A stretch of DNA of 18,753 nucleotides from the NCBI GenBank assembly GCA_024277285.1, contig JAJRVM010000113.1:1-18753 (forward strand), in the 5' to 3' direction. Positions 7,834-15,274 of this stretch are shown piece by piece. The notes below the pieces were generated by a model. The model was not told the DNA's origin and did not search any database. It saw only the letters and a program-made list of their open reading frames with translations. A program made the position numbers and the translations under genes. Positions within the stretch are counted from its first letter, which is position 1. Each line of letters begins with the position of its first letter. The stretch comes from Planctomycetota bacterium (GTDB lineage: Bacteria > Planctomycetota > Planctomycetia > Pirellulales > Pirellulaceae).

Positions 7834-8334
7834 ATGCAACATTTTGAATTCATCGCCGCCAGTCAACGCGATACGGACCGCTTGGGATGTGCCCTGGCGA
7901 GTTGTTTGCCGGTGACCGCCACGGTCGCACTGCATGGCACGCTGGGAGCCGGCAAGACACGGTTGGTCCAGGCAATTGCCGCAGGGTGTGGTATCGACGC
8001 CCATACGGTGACGAGTCCCACTTTCGTCCTCTGCCAACCCTACTCGGGTGACCGGCAATTGTATCACCTCGATGCCTACCGGATCGGCGACCTTGATGAG
8101 TTCCTGGAGCTGGGAGTCGACGAGTATTTTGAAAGCCCTGGGCTGACGCTGATCGAATGGGCCGACCGAATCACTCCCTGCTTGCCCGACGACTACCTTG
8201 CCATTGACATCGAGATTACGACGCAGACCGGTCGGCAATTCAACCTGGAGGCGCATGGCGCGGAACTTCAAGACGCGCTGCAACACATCGCGGCTCAATT
8301 GTGCCGGCGCGTCGCGGAAGGTCCGTGCTCGTGA
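7834..8334 (+). CDS. tsaE: tRNA t6A biosynthesis ATPase TsaE
   Basis: TsaE (formerly YjeE) is the cytosolic P-loop ATPase that works with TsaB and TsaD to place threonylcarbamoyl on A37 of ANN-decoding tRNAs. The 166-residue protein has the Walker A loop HGTLGAGKT (ending at Lys41-Thr42), the switch-like VTSPTF segment, the conserved HLDAYR and LIEWADRI motifs, and normal length. The start at ATG 7834 matches the family but has no visible Shine-Dalgarno. tsaB and tsaD are not in the window. It is followed 18 nt later by thiL, which has a strong ribosome-binding site, so the two are probably one transcript. The C-terminal 30 residues after the IEITT strand are less conserved. Confidence 0.95.
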   Translation: MQHFEFIAASQRDTDRLGCALASCLPVTATVALHGTLGAGKTRLVQAIAAGCGIDAHTVTSPTFVLCQPYSGDRQLYHLDAYRIGDLDEFLELGVDEYFESPGLTLIEWADRITPCLPDDYLAIDIEITTQTGRQFNLEAHGAELQDALQHIAAQLCRRVAEGPCS

Positions 8335-8352
8335 GCAGGGAGGGATAATGCG

Positions 8353-9285
8353 ATGGAACTTGAGTTCATCGATTGGTTGCGCAACCGGGAAACACCTCAT
8401 CCGAATGTGCGGTTGGGGTTGGGAGATGATGCCGCATTGCTAACCTTGGCAGAGAATCGCCTGTTGGTGGTAACCAGTGATCTATTGACCGACGGGGTCG
8501 ATTTCGTTCTTGACCAATGCGATCCCGAGCGAGTTGGACGTAAAGCAGTGGCGGTCAATCTGAGCGATCTGGCGGCGATGGCCGCGCGACCGGTAGCGGT
8601 TATCGTCTCGATCGCACTGCCCACTCGTGGCGCCGGAGCACTTGCGCGCAAAATCTATGCGGGCATCTTTGAGCTGGCCGGGCAGTTTGACGTTGCCTTA
8701 GCCGGTGGCGACACCAATACCTGGGACGGCCAATTGGTGATCAGTATCACGGCGTTGGGCCAAGCGTCTGCCAAAGGCGCGCTCTGCCGCAGCGGTGCTC
8801 GGCCCGGCGATGCGATTCTGGCCACCGGCACTTTTGGCGGCAGTATTCTCGGACACCATTTCGATTTCCAGCCGCGCGTGCGCGAAGCTGCATTGTTGCA
8901 TCAACAGTACGACTTGCATGCCGGCATCGATGTGAGTGACGGCCTTTCGCTTGACCTACAGCGTCTGGCCAACGAGAGTCGCTGTGGTGCCGTGCTGGCA
9001 CTGGAATCGATCCCCGTCAGTCGTGCCGCGTGCCAGCTGGCAGCGCTCCCTGATGCGACCCAAGACGCGCTCCAACATGCACTCGCCGATGGTGAGGATT
9101 TCGAGTTACTGGTGGCTGCCCCACCCGCGACCGCCGACCAGATTCTGCGCGACCAACCGCTGGACGTTCCGATTACCCGGATCGGCTATTTTGTTCCGGA
9201 CCCGGGGCTCTGGCAACGCGACTCGAACGGTTTGTTGCGCCCTCTGGTGGCCAAAGGCTGGCAACACGGGGAAGGGGAGCCGTAA
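8353..9285 (+). CDS. thiL: Thiamine-monophosphate kinase
   Basis: ThiL phosphorylates thiamine monophosphate to thiamine diphosphate with ATP, the last step of cofactor synthesis. The 310-residue protein belongs to the PurM/AIR-synthase fold. GLGDDAALL (22-30) is the metal- and nucleotide-binding motif, VTSDLLTDGVDF binds phosphate, LAGGDT (116-121) and GIDVSDGLSLDL (191-202) are the other metal-binding signatures, and DGEDFELL lies near the C-terminus. The start at ATG 8353 is supported by AGGGAGGG about 9-11 nt upstream and by the 18-nt gap after tsaE. The stop lies 4 nt from the stop of the opposing protease gene, leaving almost no room for a terminator. No thiamine riboswitch is visible in front of the pair. 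Confidence 0.93.
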   Translation: MELEFIDWLRNRETPHPNVRLGLGDDAALLTLAENRLLVVTSDLLTDGVDFVLDQCDPERVGRKAVAVNLSDLAAMAARPVAVIVSIALPTRGAGALARKIYAGIFELAGQFDVALAGGDTNTWDGQLVISITALGQASAKGALCRSGARPGDAILATGTFGGSILGHHFDFQPRVREAALLHQQYDLHAGIDVSDGLSLDLQRLANESRCGAVLALESIPVSRAACQLAALPDATQDALQHALADGEDFELLVAAPPATADQILRDQPLDVPITRIGYFVPDPGLWQRDSNGLLRPLVAKGWQHGEGEP

Positions 9286-9289
9286 CCGT

Positions 9290-10648
9290 TCAATGGAATT
9301 CAGCATTCATGTTGCCGTAGAGCGTGTCGCTTCCACGCAGGATATAGAACTTGAAGGGCTGCGTGGCTTTGAATTCGGCGCTGTTCAAGATGTAGGAAAT
9401 ATTGTCTTGCGAGATGGTTTCCCACTTGTGCATGCCGACCAGAATATCGCCGCGGCGGATCCCATGTTGAAACGCGGGACTGTCTGGGCGTACCGAGACG
9501 ACTTTCATGCCGCCGCGGTAACGCGAGCGGTATTTGCGAAACGTGCTCGACCCGATCGGCAACAAACGCAATCCGACCGTTTCCCATGCTTCGTCGGTCG
9601 CCTTGCGGCGTAGCCCTGGGCTTTCGGCCAGGACCATGCTGAGTTGTAGTGTCTCGCCATCACGCTGTACTTCGACCTCGACTTCTTCGCCCACGTGGCT
9701 GTCAAGCAATGCTCGCTCAAAGTCCAAACGTCGAGTGACGGTTCGGTCGCCGACGCGCACGATCGTGTCGCCCGAGTGTAAATCGGCCTTTTCCGCCGCG
9801 CTTCCCTTGCGAACGGAATCGACGACCGTGCGACTGCTGTCGAGCTCGTACAGCGTCTTGATTCTCGCGCCGTGTGACACGTGTGCTATCTGCTCGGCCG
9901 ACATCAATTCTGCGGCGACATCCATGGCTTCGTTAATGGGGATGGCAAATCCAATGCCCTGTGCGCCAACCCGCACGGCCACATTGATACCGATCATATC
10001 GCCGTCAATGTTCAATAACGGGCCGCCGGAATTGCCCGGATTGATGCTCGCATCGGTTTGGATCAGGTCGTGGTATTTTTGATAGTCGTTTACCTGCACC
10101 GTGCGGTGAAGGGCGCTGATGATCCCCAGGGTCACGGTGTGTTCGTAACCATACGCGTTGCCAACGGCGACGACCGTCTCGCCCGGCATTAAGTCCTCGG
10201 ACGTGCCGATTCGGATCGCGGGAAGCGGAGTCTCCAAAGAGATCTTGATTATCGCCAAGTCGGTCTTCGGGTCGTTGGCGATTAACTGAGCCACTGCGGT
10301 ACTCTCGTCAGCCATCGTGACGCGGATGCGCGAGACCCCTTCGACGACATGATAGTTGGTGATGATGTAACCGTGTTCGTCGATGACGATCCCGGTTCCC
10401 ATGCCATTGACTTGGCTCCCCGATTCCGACGTTGCACGCGATTCATATTCTACCGGCAACGTCTTGCGGCCGTGGATATTCACCACCGAGGGGCGGGCCC
10501 TGGAGACTGCTTCGACAACCGCTGACCGGCGGAGTGCCGAAGCTTGTGCGGGTGGTGCACAAAGACCACTACCCAATAGAACGAGCGTCAGAAAGTAGCC
10601 GAATATCGCTTGGTTGTGATGACGTTCGTTGGCGTAATATGCTGGCAT
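9290..10648 (-). CDS. Secreted HtrA/Deg-type serine protease with PDZ domains
   Basis: This is a periplasmic or exported trypsin-fold protease or chaperone of the HtrA family. From ATG 10648 (452 residues) a signal peptide spans about residues 1-36 (hydrophobic AIFGYFLTLVLLGSG, cleavage likely after PAQA). The catalytic triad is His100 (ITNYHVV), Asp130 (DPKTDLAII) and Ser207 (NPGNSGGPL). Two PDZ-like regions follow. The first (about 265-340) contains VVDSVRKGSAAEKADLHSGD; the second (about 378-445) contains VRPDSPAFQHGIRRGDILVG. A longer frame starting at TTG 10738 exists, but it would bury the signal peptide behind 30 unremarkable residues, so ATG 10648 is preferred. The ribosome-binding site is weak. 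The gene is convergent with thiL. I avoid degP, degQ or htrA as symbols because the exact subgroup cannot be told by eye. Confidence 0.93.
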   Translation of the reverse strand: MPAYYANERHHNQAIFGYFLTLVLLGSGLCAPPAQASALRRSAVVEAVSRARPSVVNIHGRKTLPVEYESRATSESGSQVNGMGTGIVIDEHGYIITNYHVVEGVSRIRVTMADESTAVAQLIANDPKTDLAIIKISLETPLPAIRIGTSEDLMPGETVVAVGNAYGYEHTVTLGIISALHRTVQVNDYQKYHDLIQTDASINPGNSGGPLLNIDGDMIGINVAVRVGAQGIGFAIPINEAMDVAAELMSAEQIAHVSHGARIKTLYELDSSRTVVDSVRKGSAAEKADLHSGDTIVRVGDRTVTRRLDFERALLDSHVGEEVEVEVQRDGETLQLSMVLAESPGLRRKATDEAWETVGLRLLPIGSSTFRKYRSRYRGGMKVVSVRPDSPAFQHGIRRGDILVGMHKWETISQDNISYILNSAEFKATQPFKFYILRGSDTLYGNMNAEFH

Positions 10649-11278
10649 CGGTGGGCTCGTCAGAGTTGGTGAACCGTCATCTTCCGGCGACTTCCGCGTC
10701 AGAACGGTTTGACTACGTATCTGTAGGTCGCGTCGCAAATTGCGGACGGTTAAACAGACGGAACAAACCGTTCCCTTTGTACTTCGTCGTCAGAACACCT
10801 TGGCGTTGAATGGCCCGTTTGCGATCCGCAAAGTCTGCCTAGTTTGTCACTGAGTAAGTCAAAACGGGCAGTGTGGGCGTGATATGCCTATACCGCGTGG
10901 TGTAAACCGTCTCTTTGCAAGTGTCGGCGCATCCGGTAGCGTGCACGTCATGGGAACGACTGACGATACGGTGGCTACAAGAAACACACGAATTGGCACC
11001 TCGGTGCGCCCATGCTCGGCCGATCTGGGCTTGTGAAAAATCCGAATATTGGGCGGATTGGAGAGAGTTGGTACGGAAGGCCGGCTACGCCCTCGGTACT
11101 TGATGAATCTCGAAAGAAATGCCAACCGAGTGACGGTTGATCCTAGAGGTTCGCCGGACTCAGGTGGCACGGTCCAACTAGGCTTTTTCTCAAAACGTCT
11201 TTTCGCGCGGCAAAGCCATGCCATTTTCAGCAGATTACGCGAAACGCAAGGTGGTAAATACGAGTTTTGAGACGAAGC
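10649..11278. other. Intergenic region protease / lipoprotein gene
   Basis: This 630-nt stretch lies between two minus-strand genes and should hold the protease promoter. A 121-codon minus-strand frame (10859-11224) is rich in Arg, Pro and Ser, has no ribosome-binding site and resembles no family, so I do not call it a gene. On the minus strand GTTTTGACTT (near 10860) offers a -35-like box without a good -10. Nothing else is recognisable. Confidence 0.45.
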
Positions 11279-12100
11279 CTAGTTTCTCACCGCGGCAGGC
11301 GGGGGTGGAACAGGAGCGGAGGTTCCCAATGCGCTTTCAGGGACGGGGATCGTCTCGAGTGGTGTGTCAGTCGGTTCGATGGTATCACCTTGCCAGCGTG
11401 GCTCTGGTTGGCTGGTGGCCGAGCGCGGGGACAGGAGTTGTGGCAAGCGATTAGGCTGCGGCACGGGCGCCATCATCAGTTGAGGTGGGTCGTAGTCGTA
11501 GCGTGGCGCGAAGACCGGCGCGGTCGGTACGGGATGAAATCGCGCAAACGGTGGCTGAAGCTCCGCCTCGGCGAGCGCTTCAGGATCGTACGGAGCACGG
11601 TGGTTGAACAGGGGCCCGAGCTTGCACCGCAGGGTGCAGCTCTGAATCTTCATGGCCAGCCGACGTATTGGACGCGGGCCAGGTTCGGTGCACGCTGCCG
11701 CGTCGTCGGAAGCGGGGTCTGGGGATAGATCGGTGTCGAGCGATTCGATTTCCTGGGCCGCTGGGCCTGAATTCGCTGCTGACGCTGCAGGCTGCTCGAT
11801 CGTTCTCCTCGACGCGGCAGGTGGCGCCGAGTCGGTCGGCTCGGTATCGTCCAGGTCCGTTCTTACGGGCGGATCGGCCGTTTCGGGAACCGCTTGTGTC
11901 GGTGCGGCAGTGGGTGCTGGCAGAGCATCAGGCGGTCGACTCTCGATCGGTCGGCTGTTGGCGGCCAAGCGCCCCGAGAGAATGCGCGCCGACGGAATGT
12001 GCAGCGTCTGGCACCCTGCCAGGAGCACTACGCAAATGCCCAACGATAGAATATGGCCGCGCGCAAACTGGCGCGCACAGCTGAATTGCTCGATCCGCAT
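11279..12100 (-). CDS. Proline-rich lipoprotein of unknown function
   Basis: I do not recognise a named family. From ATG 12100 the protein has 273 residues. A type II signal peptide ends in the lipobox LAGC (Cys30), so it should be lipidated and anchored in a membrane. Residues about 40-150 are low complexity, rich in Pro, Ala, Thr, Asp and Glu, and probably disordered. A more ordered middle segment (about 150-220) has Cys residues in CTLRCKLG and the block FARFHPVPTAPVFAPRYD, which resembles segments in other planctomycete envelope proteins that I recall. The tail is again Pro-rich. The frame extends 21 codons upstream, but the lipobox position and GGGGGGA 6 nt before ATG 12100 favour this start. 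A possible promoter lies at 12134-12163. Confidence 0.75.
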   Translation of the reverse strand: MRIEQFSCARQFARGHILSLGICVVLLAGCQTLHIPSARILSGRLAANSRPIESRPPDALPAPTAAPTQAVPETADPPVRTDLDDTEPTDSAPPAASRRTIEQPAASAANSGPAAQEIESLDTDLSPDPASDDAAACTEPGPRPIRRLAMKIQSCTLRCKLGPLFNHRAPYDPEALAEAELQPPFARFHPVPTAPVFAPRYDYDPPQLMMAPVPQPNRLPQLLSPRSATSQPEPRWQGDTIEPTDTPLETIPVPESALGTSAPVPPPPAAVRN

Positions 12101-12133
12101 CGACGTTCCCCCCTGAACAAGTCCAAGCACATC

Positions 12134-12163
12134 ATGATAGAAATCGGACCGAATAATCCACAA
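12134..12163 (-). promoter_or_regulatory. Possible sigma-70-type promoter of the lipoprotein gene
   Basis: On the minus strand TTGTGG (rc of 12158-12163) and TATCAT (rc of 12134-12139) are separated by 18 nt. The -10 matches five of six consensus bases and the -35 only three. It lies about 35 nt before the predicted start. Weak evidence. Confidence 0.3.
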
Positions 12164-12247
12164 ACTTGACAGAATCCGAAAAAACGGGCCCGCACCACCT
12201 AGATTACCAGGGCGCGGTGCGTGGTCGTTTCGTGACTGAGTTCAAGA

Positions 12248-12455
12248 AGTGTGGCACGGCACTCCGTGCCGTGAACAACATGTTCAGCCGGATGTGTGCA
12301 TCTCAGCATTTGCATTGTGTTCAGGAGACGCTTTAACGACGCAGTGTGGCACGGCACTCCGTGCCGTGAACAACATGTTCAGCCGCATGTGTGCATCTCA
12401 GCATTCGCATTGTGTTCAGGAGACGCTTTAACGACGCGGAGCGTCGTTCCACACT
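12248..12455. repeat. Duplicated palindromic repeat element with inverted ends
   Basis: A 95-bp unit is present twice in tandem (12249-12343 and 12344-12438), with only two clear mismatches (positions near 12291/12386 and 12311/12406). Each unit starts with a hairpin GGCACGG-cact-CCGTGCC. The whole element begins with AGTGTGG (12248) and ends with CCACACT (12449-12455). The right end forms the hairpin AACGACGC-gga-GCGTCGTT. Read in reverse complement, the right end resembles the left end, with paired stem changes. The element stops 3 nt before the stop codon of the SDR gene. It encodes nothing recognisable. Confidence 0.9.
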
Positions 12456-12458
12456 GCG

Positions 12459-13235
12459 TCAGAGTTGGCGAATGTGGAAGCCACCGTCAACGTGAATGCA
12501 ATCGCCCGTTGTGAACGGAAAATCCTCGCCGGCGAGCGCGATAACGGCTTTGGCGATATCTTCGGGCGCGCCCCAACGGCGGATCGGGGTCAGGCCACCG
12601 GCGATCAACGTGTCATATTTGTCCTGAACGCCGGCGGTCATGTCGGTCGCGATGATGCCGGGGCAAATTTCGTAGACGCGGATTTGTTGGTGGGCCAACC
12701 GCGTGGCGAAGAGTTGTGTCATCATGCGCATGGCAGCTTTGGTGATGCAGTAATCAGCTCGGTTGGTCGATACGGCAAATGCGGAGATCGAGGAAATATT
12801 GATAATGGTGCCACGTGGGATAATCTTGCGTTCTTGCTGAGCGATCATCTGCTTGGCCACGATTTGCGACAGGAAGAACGGCCCTTTGAGGTTGGTATCA
12901 AAGACCAAATCCCAACTCGCTTCGGTCGCTTCTAGCAGATCCTTGCGCCCTTGCGATGTGATGCCGGCGTTGTTGATCAGTAAGTCAAGCCTGCCAAACG
13001 TCTCGACGGTCTTATCGACCAGTACTTGGCGCTGTTGGGCATCGCCGACCGAGGCTTGAATCGCGATGCTCAGCCCGCCGGCGCGCGCAATGTCATCGAC
13101 CGCTTCTTGAGCCGCTTTTGCGTTACGCGCGTAGTTGACCGCTACTGCGTAACCGGCCGCTCCCAACGCAGTCGCAATCCCGCGCCCGATTCCACGCGAT
13201 GAACCGGTAACAATAGCAACAGGTCGCGTTGACAT
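12459..13235 (-). CDS. Short-chain dehydrogenase/reductase, FabG-like
   Basis: This is a classical SDR, an NAD(P)-dependent oxidoreductase often annotated as 3-ketoacyl-ACP reductase. From ATG 13235 (258 residues) the Rossmann glycine motif TGSSRGIG lies at 10-17, NNAG at 88-91, and the catalytic residues are Ser149, Tyr162 and Lys166 (YCITK). The PGII motif and the C-terminal DGGFHI segment are typical. The N-terminus after the second strand (VNYARN) lacks an acidic residue, which suggests NADP(H). The frame is open 69 codons upstream of this ATG, but that part is Pro/Arg/Ser-rich. The chosen ATG has GAGGA about 6 nt upstream and the standard SDR N-terminus. The substrate cannot be read from sequence; no fatty-acid genes are nearby, so a FabG role in lipid synthesis is not implied. 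Confidence 0.9.
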   Translation of the reverse strand: MSTRPVAIVTGSSRGIGRGIATALGAAGYAVAVNYARNAKAAQEAVDDIARAGGLSIAIQASVGDAQQRQVLVDKTVETFGRLDLLINNAGITSQGRKDLLEATEASWDLVFDTNLKGPFFLSQIVAKQMIAQQERKIIPRGTIINISSISAFAVSTNRADYCITKAAMRMMTQLFATRLAHQQIRVYEICPGIIATDMTAGVQDKYDTLIAGGLTPIRRWGAPEDIAKAVIALAGEDFPFTTGDCIHVDGGFHIRQL

Positions 13236-13440
13236 TTTCGTCCTCGTAGTCGATGGGGGAAGGAATCTACTGGGGCTAGTAAACGACGCAGCACACGGTT
13301 TCTCGTCCGCGCTGTTGCTGGCAGCGAGAGCGGGGTGTAGCCAACACGGTCGGCAAGGGGAGCTTGCGCATTCTTCGTATGGTAAGCAAGTGGAGCGGGG
13401 ACGGAAAGGAGGACGAGCGGTATGCGCGCGGCACGAGGCC

Positions 13441-13486
13441 AAGAAAAGAAGAGAGCGGAACTGGCGAGTGTGCCTGTTCCGCTCTC
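13441..13486 (-). terminator. Probable rho-independent terminator after the murF-like gene
   Basis: On the minus strand an 11-bp perfect stem, GAGAGCGGAAC pairing with GTTCCGCTCTC, with a 14-nt loop is followed by TTCTTTTCTT. It lies about 230 nt after the murF-like stop and before the SDR gene, so it would separate the two transcripts. The loop is long and the T tract is interrupted, so the call is moderate. Confidence 0.5.
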
Positions 13487-13496
13487 GTGTTCCCTG

Positions 13497-13526
13497 GCAC
13501 CGGAGTGGCGGTTGCCACTCCGGTGC
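13497..13526. repeat. 13-bp perfect hairpin
   Basis: GCACCGGAGTGGC (13497-13509) and GCCACTCCGGTGC (13514-13526) form a perfect stem with the 4-nt loop GGTT. No T tract follows on either strand. It sits 10 nt from the terminator-like hairpin and may be a REP-type palindrome. Confidence 0.85.
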
Positions 13527-13712
13527 ACAGTCTTGAGTCCTATCGCGAAGCGCTCGCTGTGGCGGTCGACCCAGAAACCGCCATCGTCAGCAAGCATGTC
13601 GCTTCAACCCAGGAGGGAGGGTTGCATCGTCTTCCCGCAAAGCAGATGCTGACGACAGGACTCTCGTTGATTTGTGGTGCGAATGTTGTCGCGAGTGCGG
13701 GGCGTTTCTCCT

Positions 13713-15119
13713 TCAAGCCGCAGCGTAGGTGCGGTGCTGAGTTAAGTATCGAGTTACCGTTTCCATTTCCGCCGACCGATTGTCACTGAGTAGAACAATA
13801 TCGCCGGGCATCAATTCGTTGGCCAACTGTTCTGCGGCCGCGGTTCCGGTCGAGCAAACGTGGGTGGAACGTCGAGGCATTCCGGCCGCGATTGCCGCGT
13901 TGGCGATCTCTTCGGCGGTCGTACCGCAACAGATCAACCGATCCGAGCTGCAGCGAGTAACCATCATGCGTCCCACTTTGCGGCACTGGTCAACGCCGCG
14001 TGGTTTGTTCACATTCAGTTGTCCACAAATCACCCAGCGTCTTCCCGGCGTCGGGATTTCGGACAACGATTCGAGGCCCACTGCCAGCGACGCTGGGGAG
14101 GCGGCCCGCGAGTCATCAATCAGGGTGATTCCGGCAACCGGTCGAAGGTCGCCAAAGCCCTGAGGTAGTTTTGCCATTCGAGCCAGCTCTTGCATGGTCT
14201 CCAGCGGGACCGACATCAGTCGGCCGATCGCGATCGCAGCGAGTGCTTGGGGCAGGAAATGCCGTCCCCAAAACGGAAACTGAAACCGCGTGCTCGCGAC
14301 ATTAAAAGCCAGCTGTCCGTTACGACAGTTCACATTCGTTGCCATTACATCCGAGTGGCCCTCGCGACCGACACGGACCGATTCCAAGCAGCTTTGCTGC
14401 ACTGCCTTTCGCAACCAAGGGTCATCACCGTTGATGACGACCAGTGTGTCGTGCGGCAGTGTGTCAAGGAACTCCGCATAAGTTTTGGCGAATGCCTTTG
14501 AGTCCCTCAGTGGTTCTTGATGAGTTGTCTTATGAGGAGAGTTAATAGCGACAATCTGTGGCGAGCACAAGTGAGAAATCTGAAGGAACTCCGATTTTTC
14601 GAACGGACCAAGATCGGTGATCGCAAAAGCAGATGCGTTGTTCCATTGCAGCATGTCGAGCGCCATGGTCGCGGCGTGCCGTACCGAGGTATCGGCGCAG
14701 CTCCCCGAGCCGAGAGGTTGCAGCAGCTGATGAGTCAGGTTGGCGGTAACCAGGCTGTGAGGTTCTCCTACCGTGGCGATCACCGGCGCGTCAAAGTGGC
14801 GGCGTGTCCAGCGCCCGAGTTCCTGTAAAGCGCGACCTGCATGAGGCACGCGAATGCTAAATTGTCCGGCCCACGGCTCAATGTGCCGACCGGCTACGAT
14901 GGTGCCCTGGGCCGCGCGCATTAGCGCCTCTTCCGCGAACTCCGACCCGTTCGTTCTGCTTCCCTCAAGGCCCCAAAAAAGATCGCCCGGCAATACTTTG
15001 CGACTGTCGGTCACGACCTTGCCGACTGACAGCAAGTCGCCATCGACCGGGCCCATGGTCGCCAACGCCAGTTGGCCATGAACGATTTCGGAGAGTTGTT
15101 GTATCGACAGGTCTAACAT
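13713..15119 (-). CDS. MurF-like Mur-ligase homologue lacking the P-loop (likely pseudo-enzyme)
   Basis: True MurF adds D-Ala-D-Ala to UDP-MurNAc-tripeptide using ATP. This 468-residue protein has the three-domain MurF layout. The N-terminal substrate domain reads VVTDSRKVLPGDLFWGLEG (35-53). A central domain contains VVINGDDPW (227-235). A C-terminal domain ends with SAEMETVTRYLTQ. Most ATPase and substrate signatures are altered. Where MurF has GSVGKTT the sequence is TVGEPHS (116-122), so the P-loop lysine is gone. The usual NNEIG is ADTSVRH. The acidic ELG motif is DLG. The GxAHLE segment is SPHKTTH. DxYNANP is DDSRAASP (335-342). GDMxELG is GQLNVNK. The reading frame is intact, which argues for a retained non-ligase role and against decay. 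It follows the MurE-like gene by 155 nt, probably in one operon. A genuine murF should exist elsewhere in the genome. Confidence 0.8.
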   Translation of the reverse strand: MLDLSIQQLSEIVHGQLALATMGPVDGDLLSVGKVVTDSRKVLPGDLFWGLEGSRTNGSEFAEEALMRAAQGTIVAGRHIEPWAGQFSIRVPHAGRALQELGRWTRRHFDAPVIATVGEPHSLVTANLTHQLLQPLGSGSCADTSVRHAATMALDMLQWNNASAFAITDLGPFEKSEFLQISHLCSPQIVAINSPHKTTHQEPLRDSKAFAKTYAEFLDTLPHDTLVVINGDDPWLRKAVQQSCLESVRVGREGHSDVMATNVNCRNGQLAFNVASTRFQFPFWGRHFLPQALAAIAIGRLMSVPLETMQELARMAKLPQGFGDLRPVAGITLIDDSRAASPASLAVGLESLSEIPTPGRRWVICGQLNVNKPRGVDQCRKVGRMMVTRCSSDRLICCGTTAEEIANAAIAAGMPRRSTHVCSTGTAAAEQLANELMPGDIVLLSDNRSAEMETVTRYLTQHRTYAAA

Positions 15120-15274
15120 GGTCTTGAGTTCGGTTTCTTCTTAGTCTGCGCCAGTTCGGTCGCACTCCAGGGTAGCGTAGGCCGGTTATCGGCCGGCTCG
15201 CGTCATTTGCTCGTGCGCCATTGCGCAGCTTGCATACATGTCTTTACGACGACGGTCTTCTTTGCGACAACGGG

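Larger units (their letters stand above)
13236..13712. other. Intergenic region SDR gene / murF-like gene
   Basis: A 477-nt gap between two minus-strand genes. It contains the two long hairpins listed separately (13451-13486 and 13497-13526). The remainder (13527-13712 and 13236-13440) shows no gene, RNA or repeat that I can support. The SDR promoter should lie near 13250-13440 but is not evident. Confidence 0.45.

Noticed and set aside
10649..10738. N-terminal extension of the HtrA-type protease to TTG 10738
   Set aside because: It would place 30 unremarkable residues before a good signal peptide; ATG 10648 gives a standard secreted protease.
10859..11224. 121-codon minus-strand frame upstream of the protease gene
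   Set aside because: Arg/Pro/Ser-rich translation typical of a random frame in GC-rich DNA, no Shine-Dalgarno, no motif.
13236..13442. 69-codon N-terminal extension of the SDR protein
   Set aside because: The extra part is Pro/Arg/Ser-rich, while ATG 13235 has a ribosome-binding site and the canonical SDR N-terminus.
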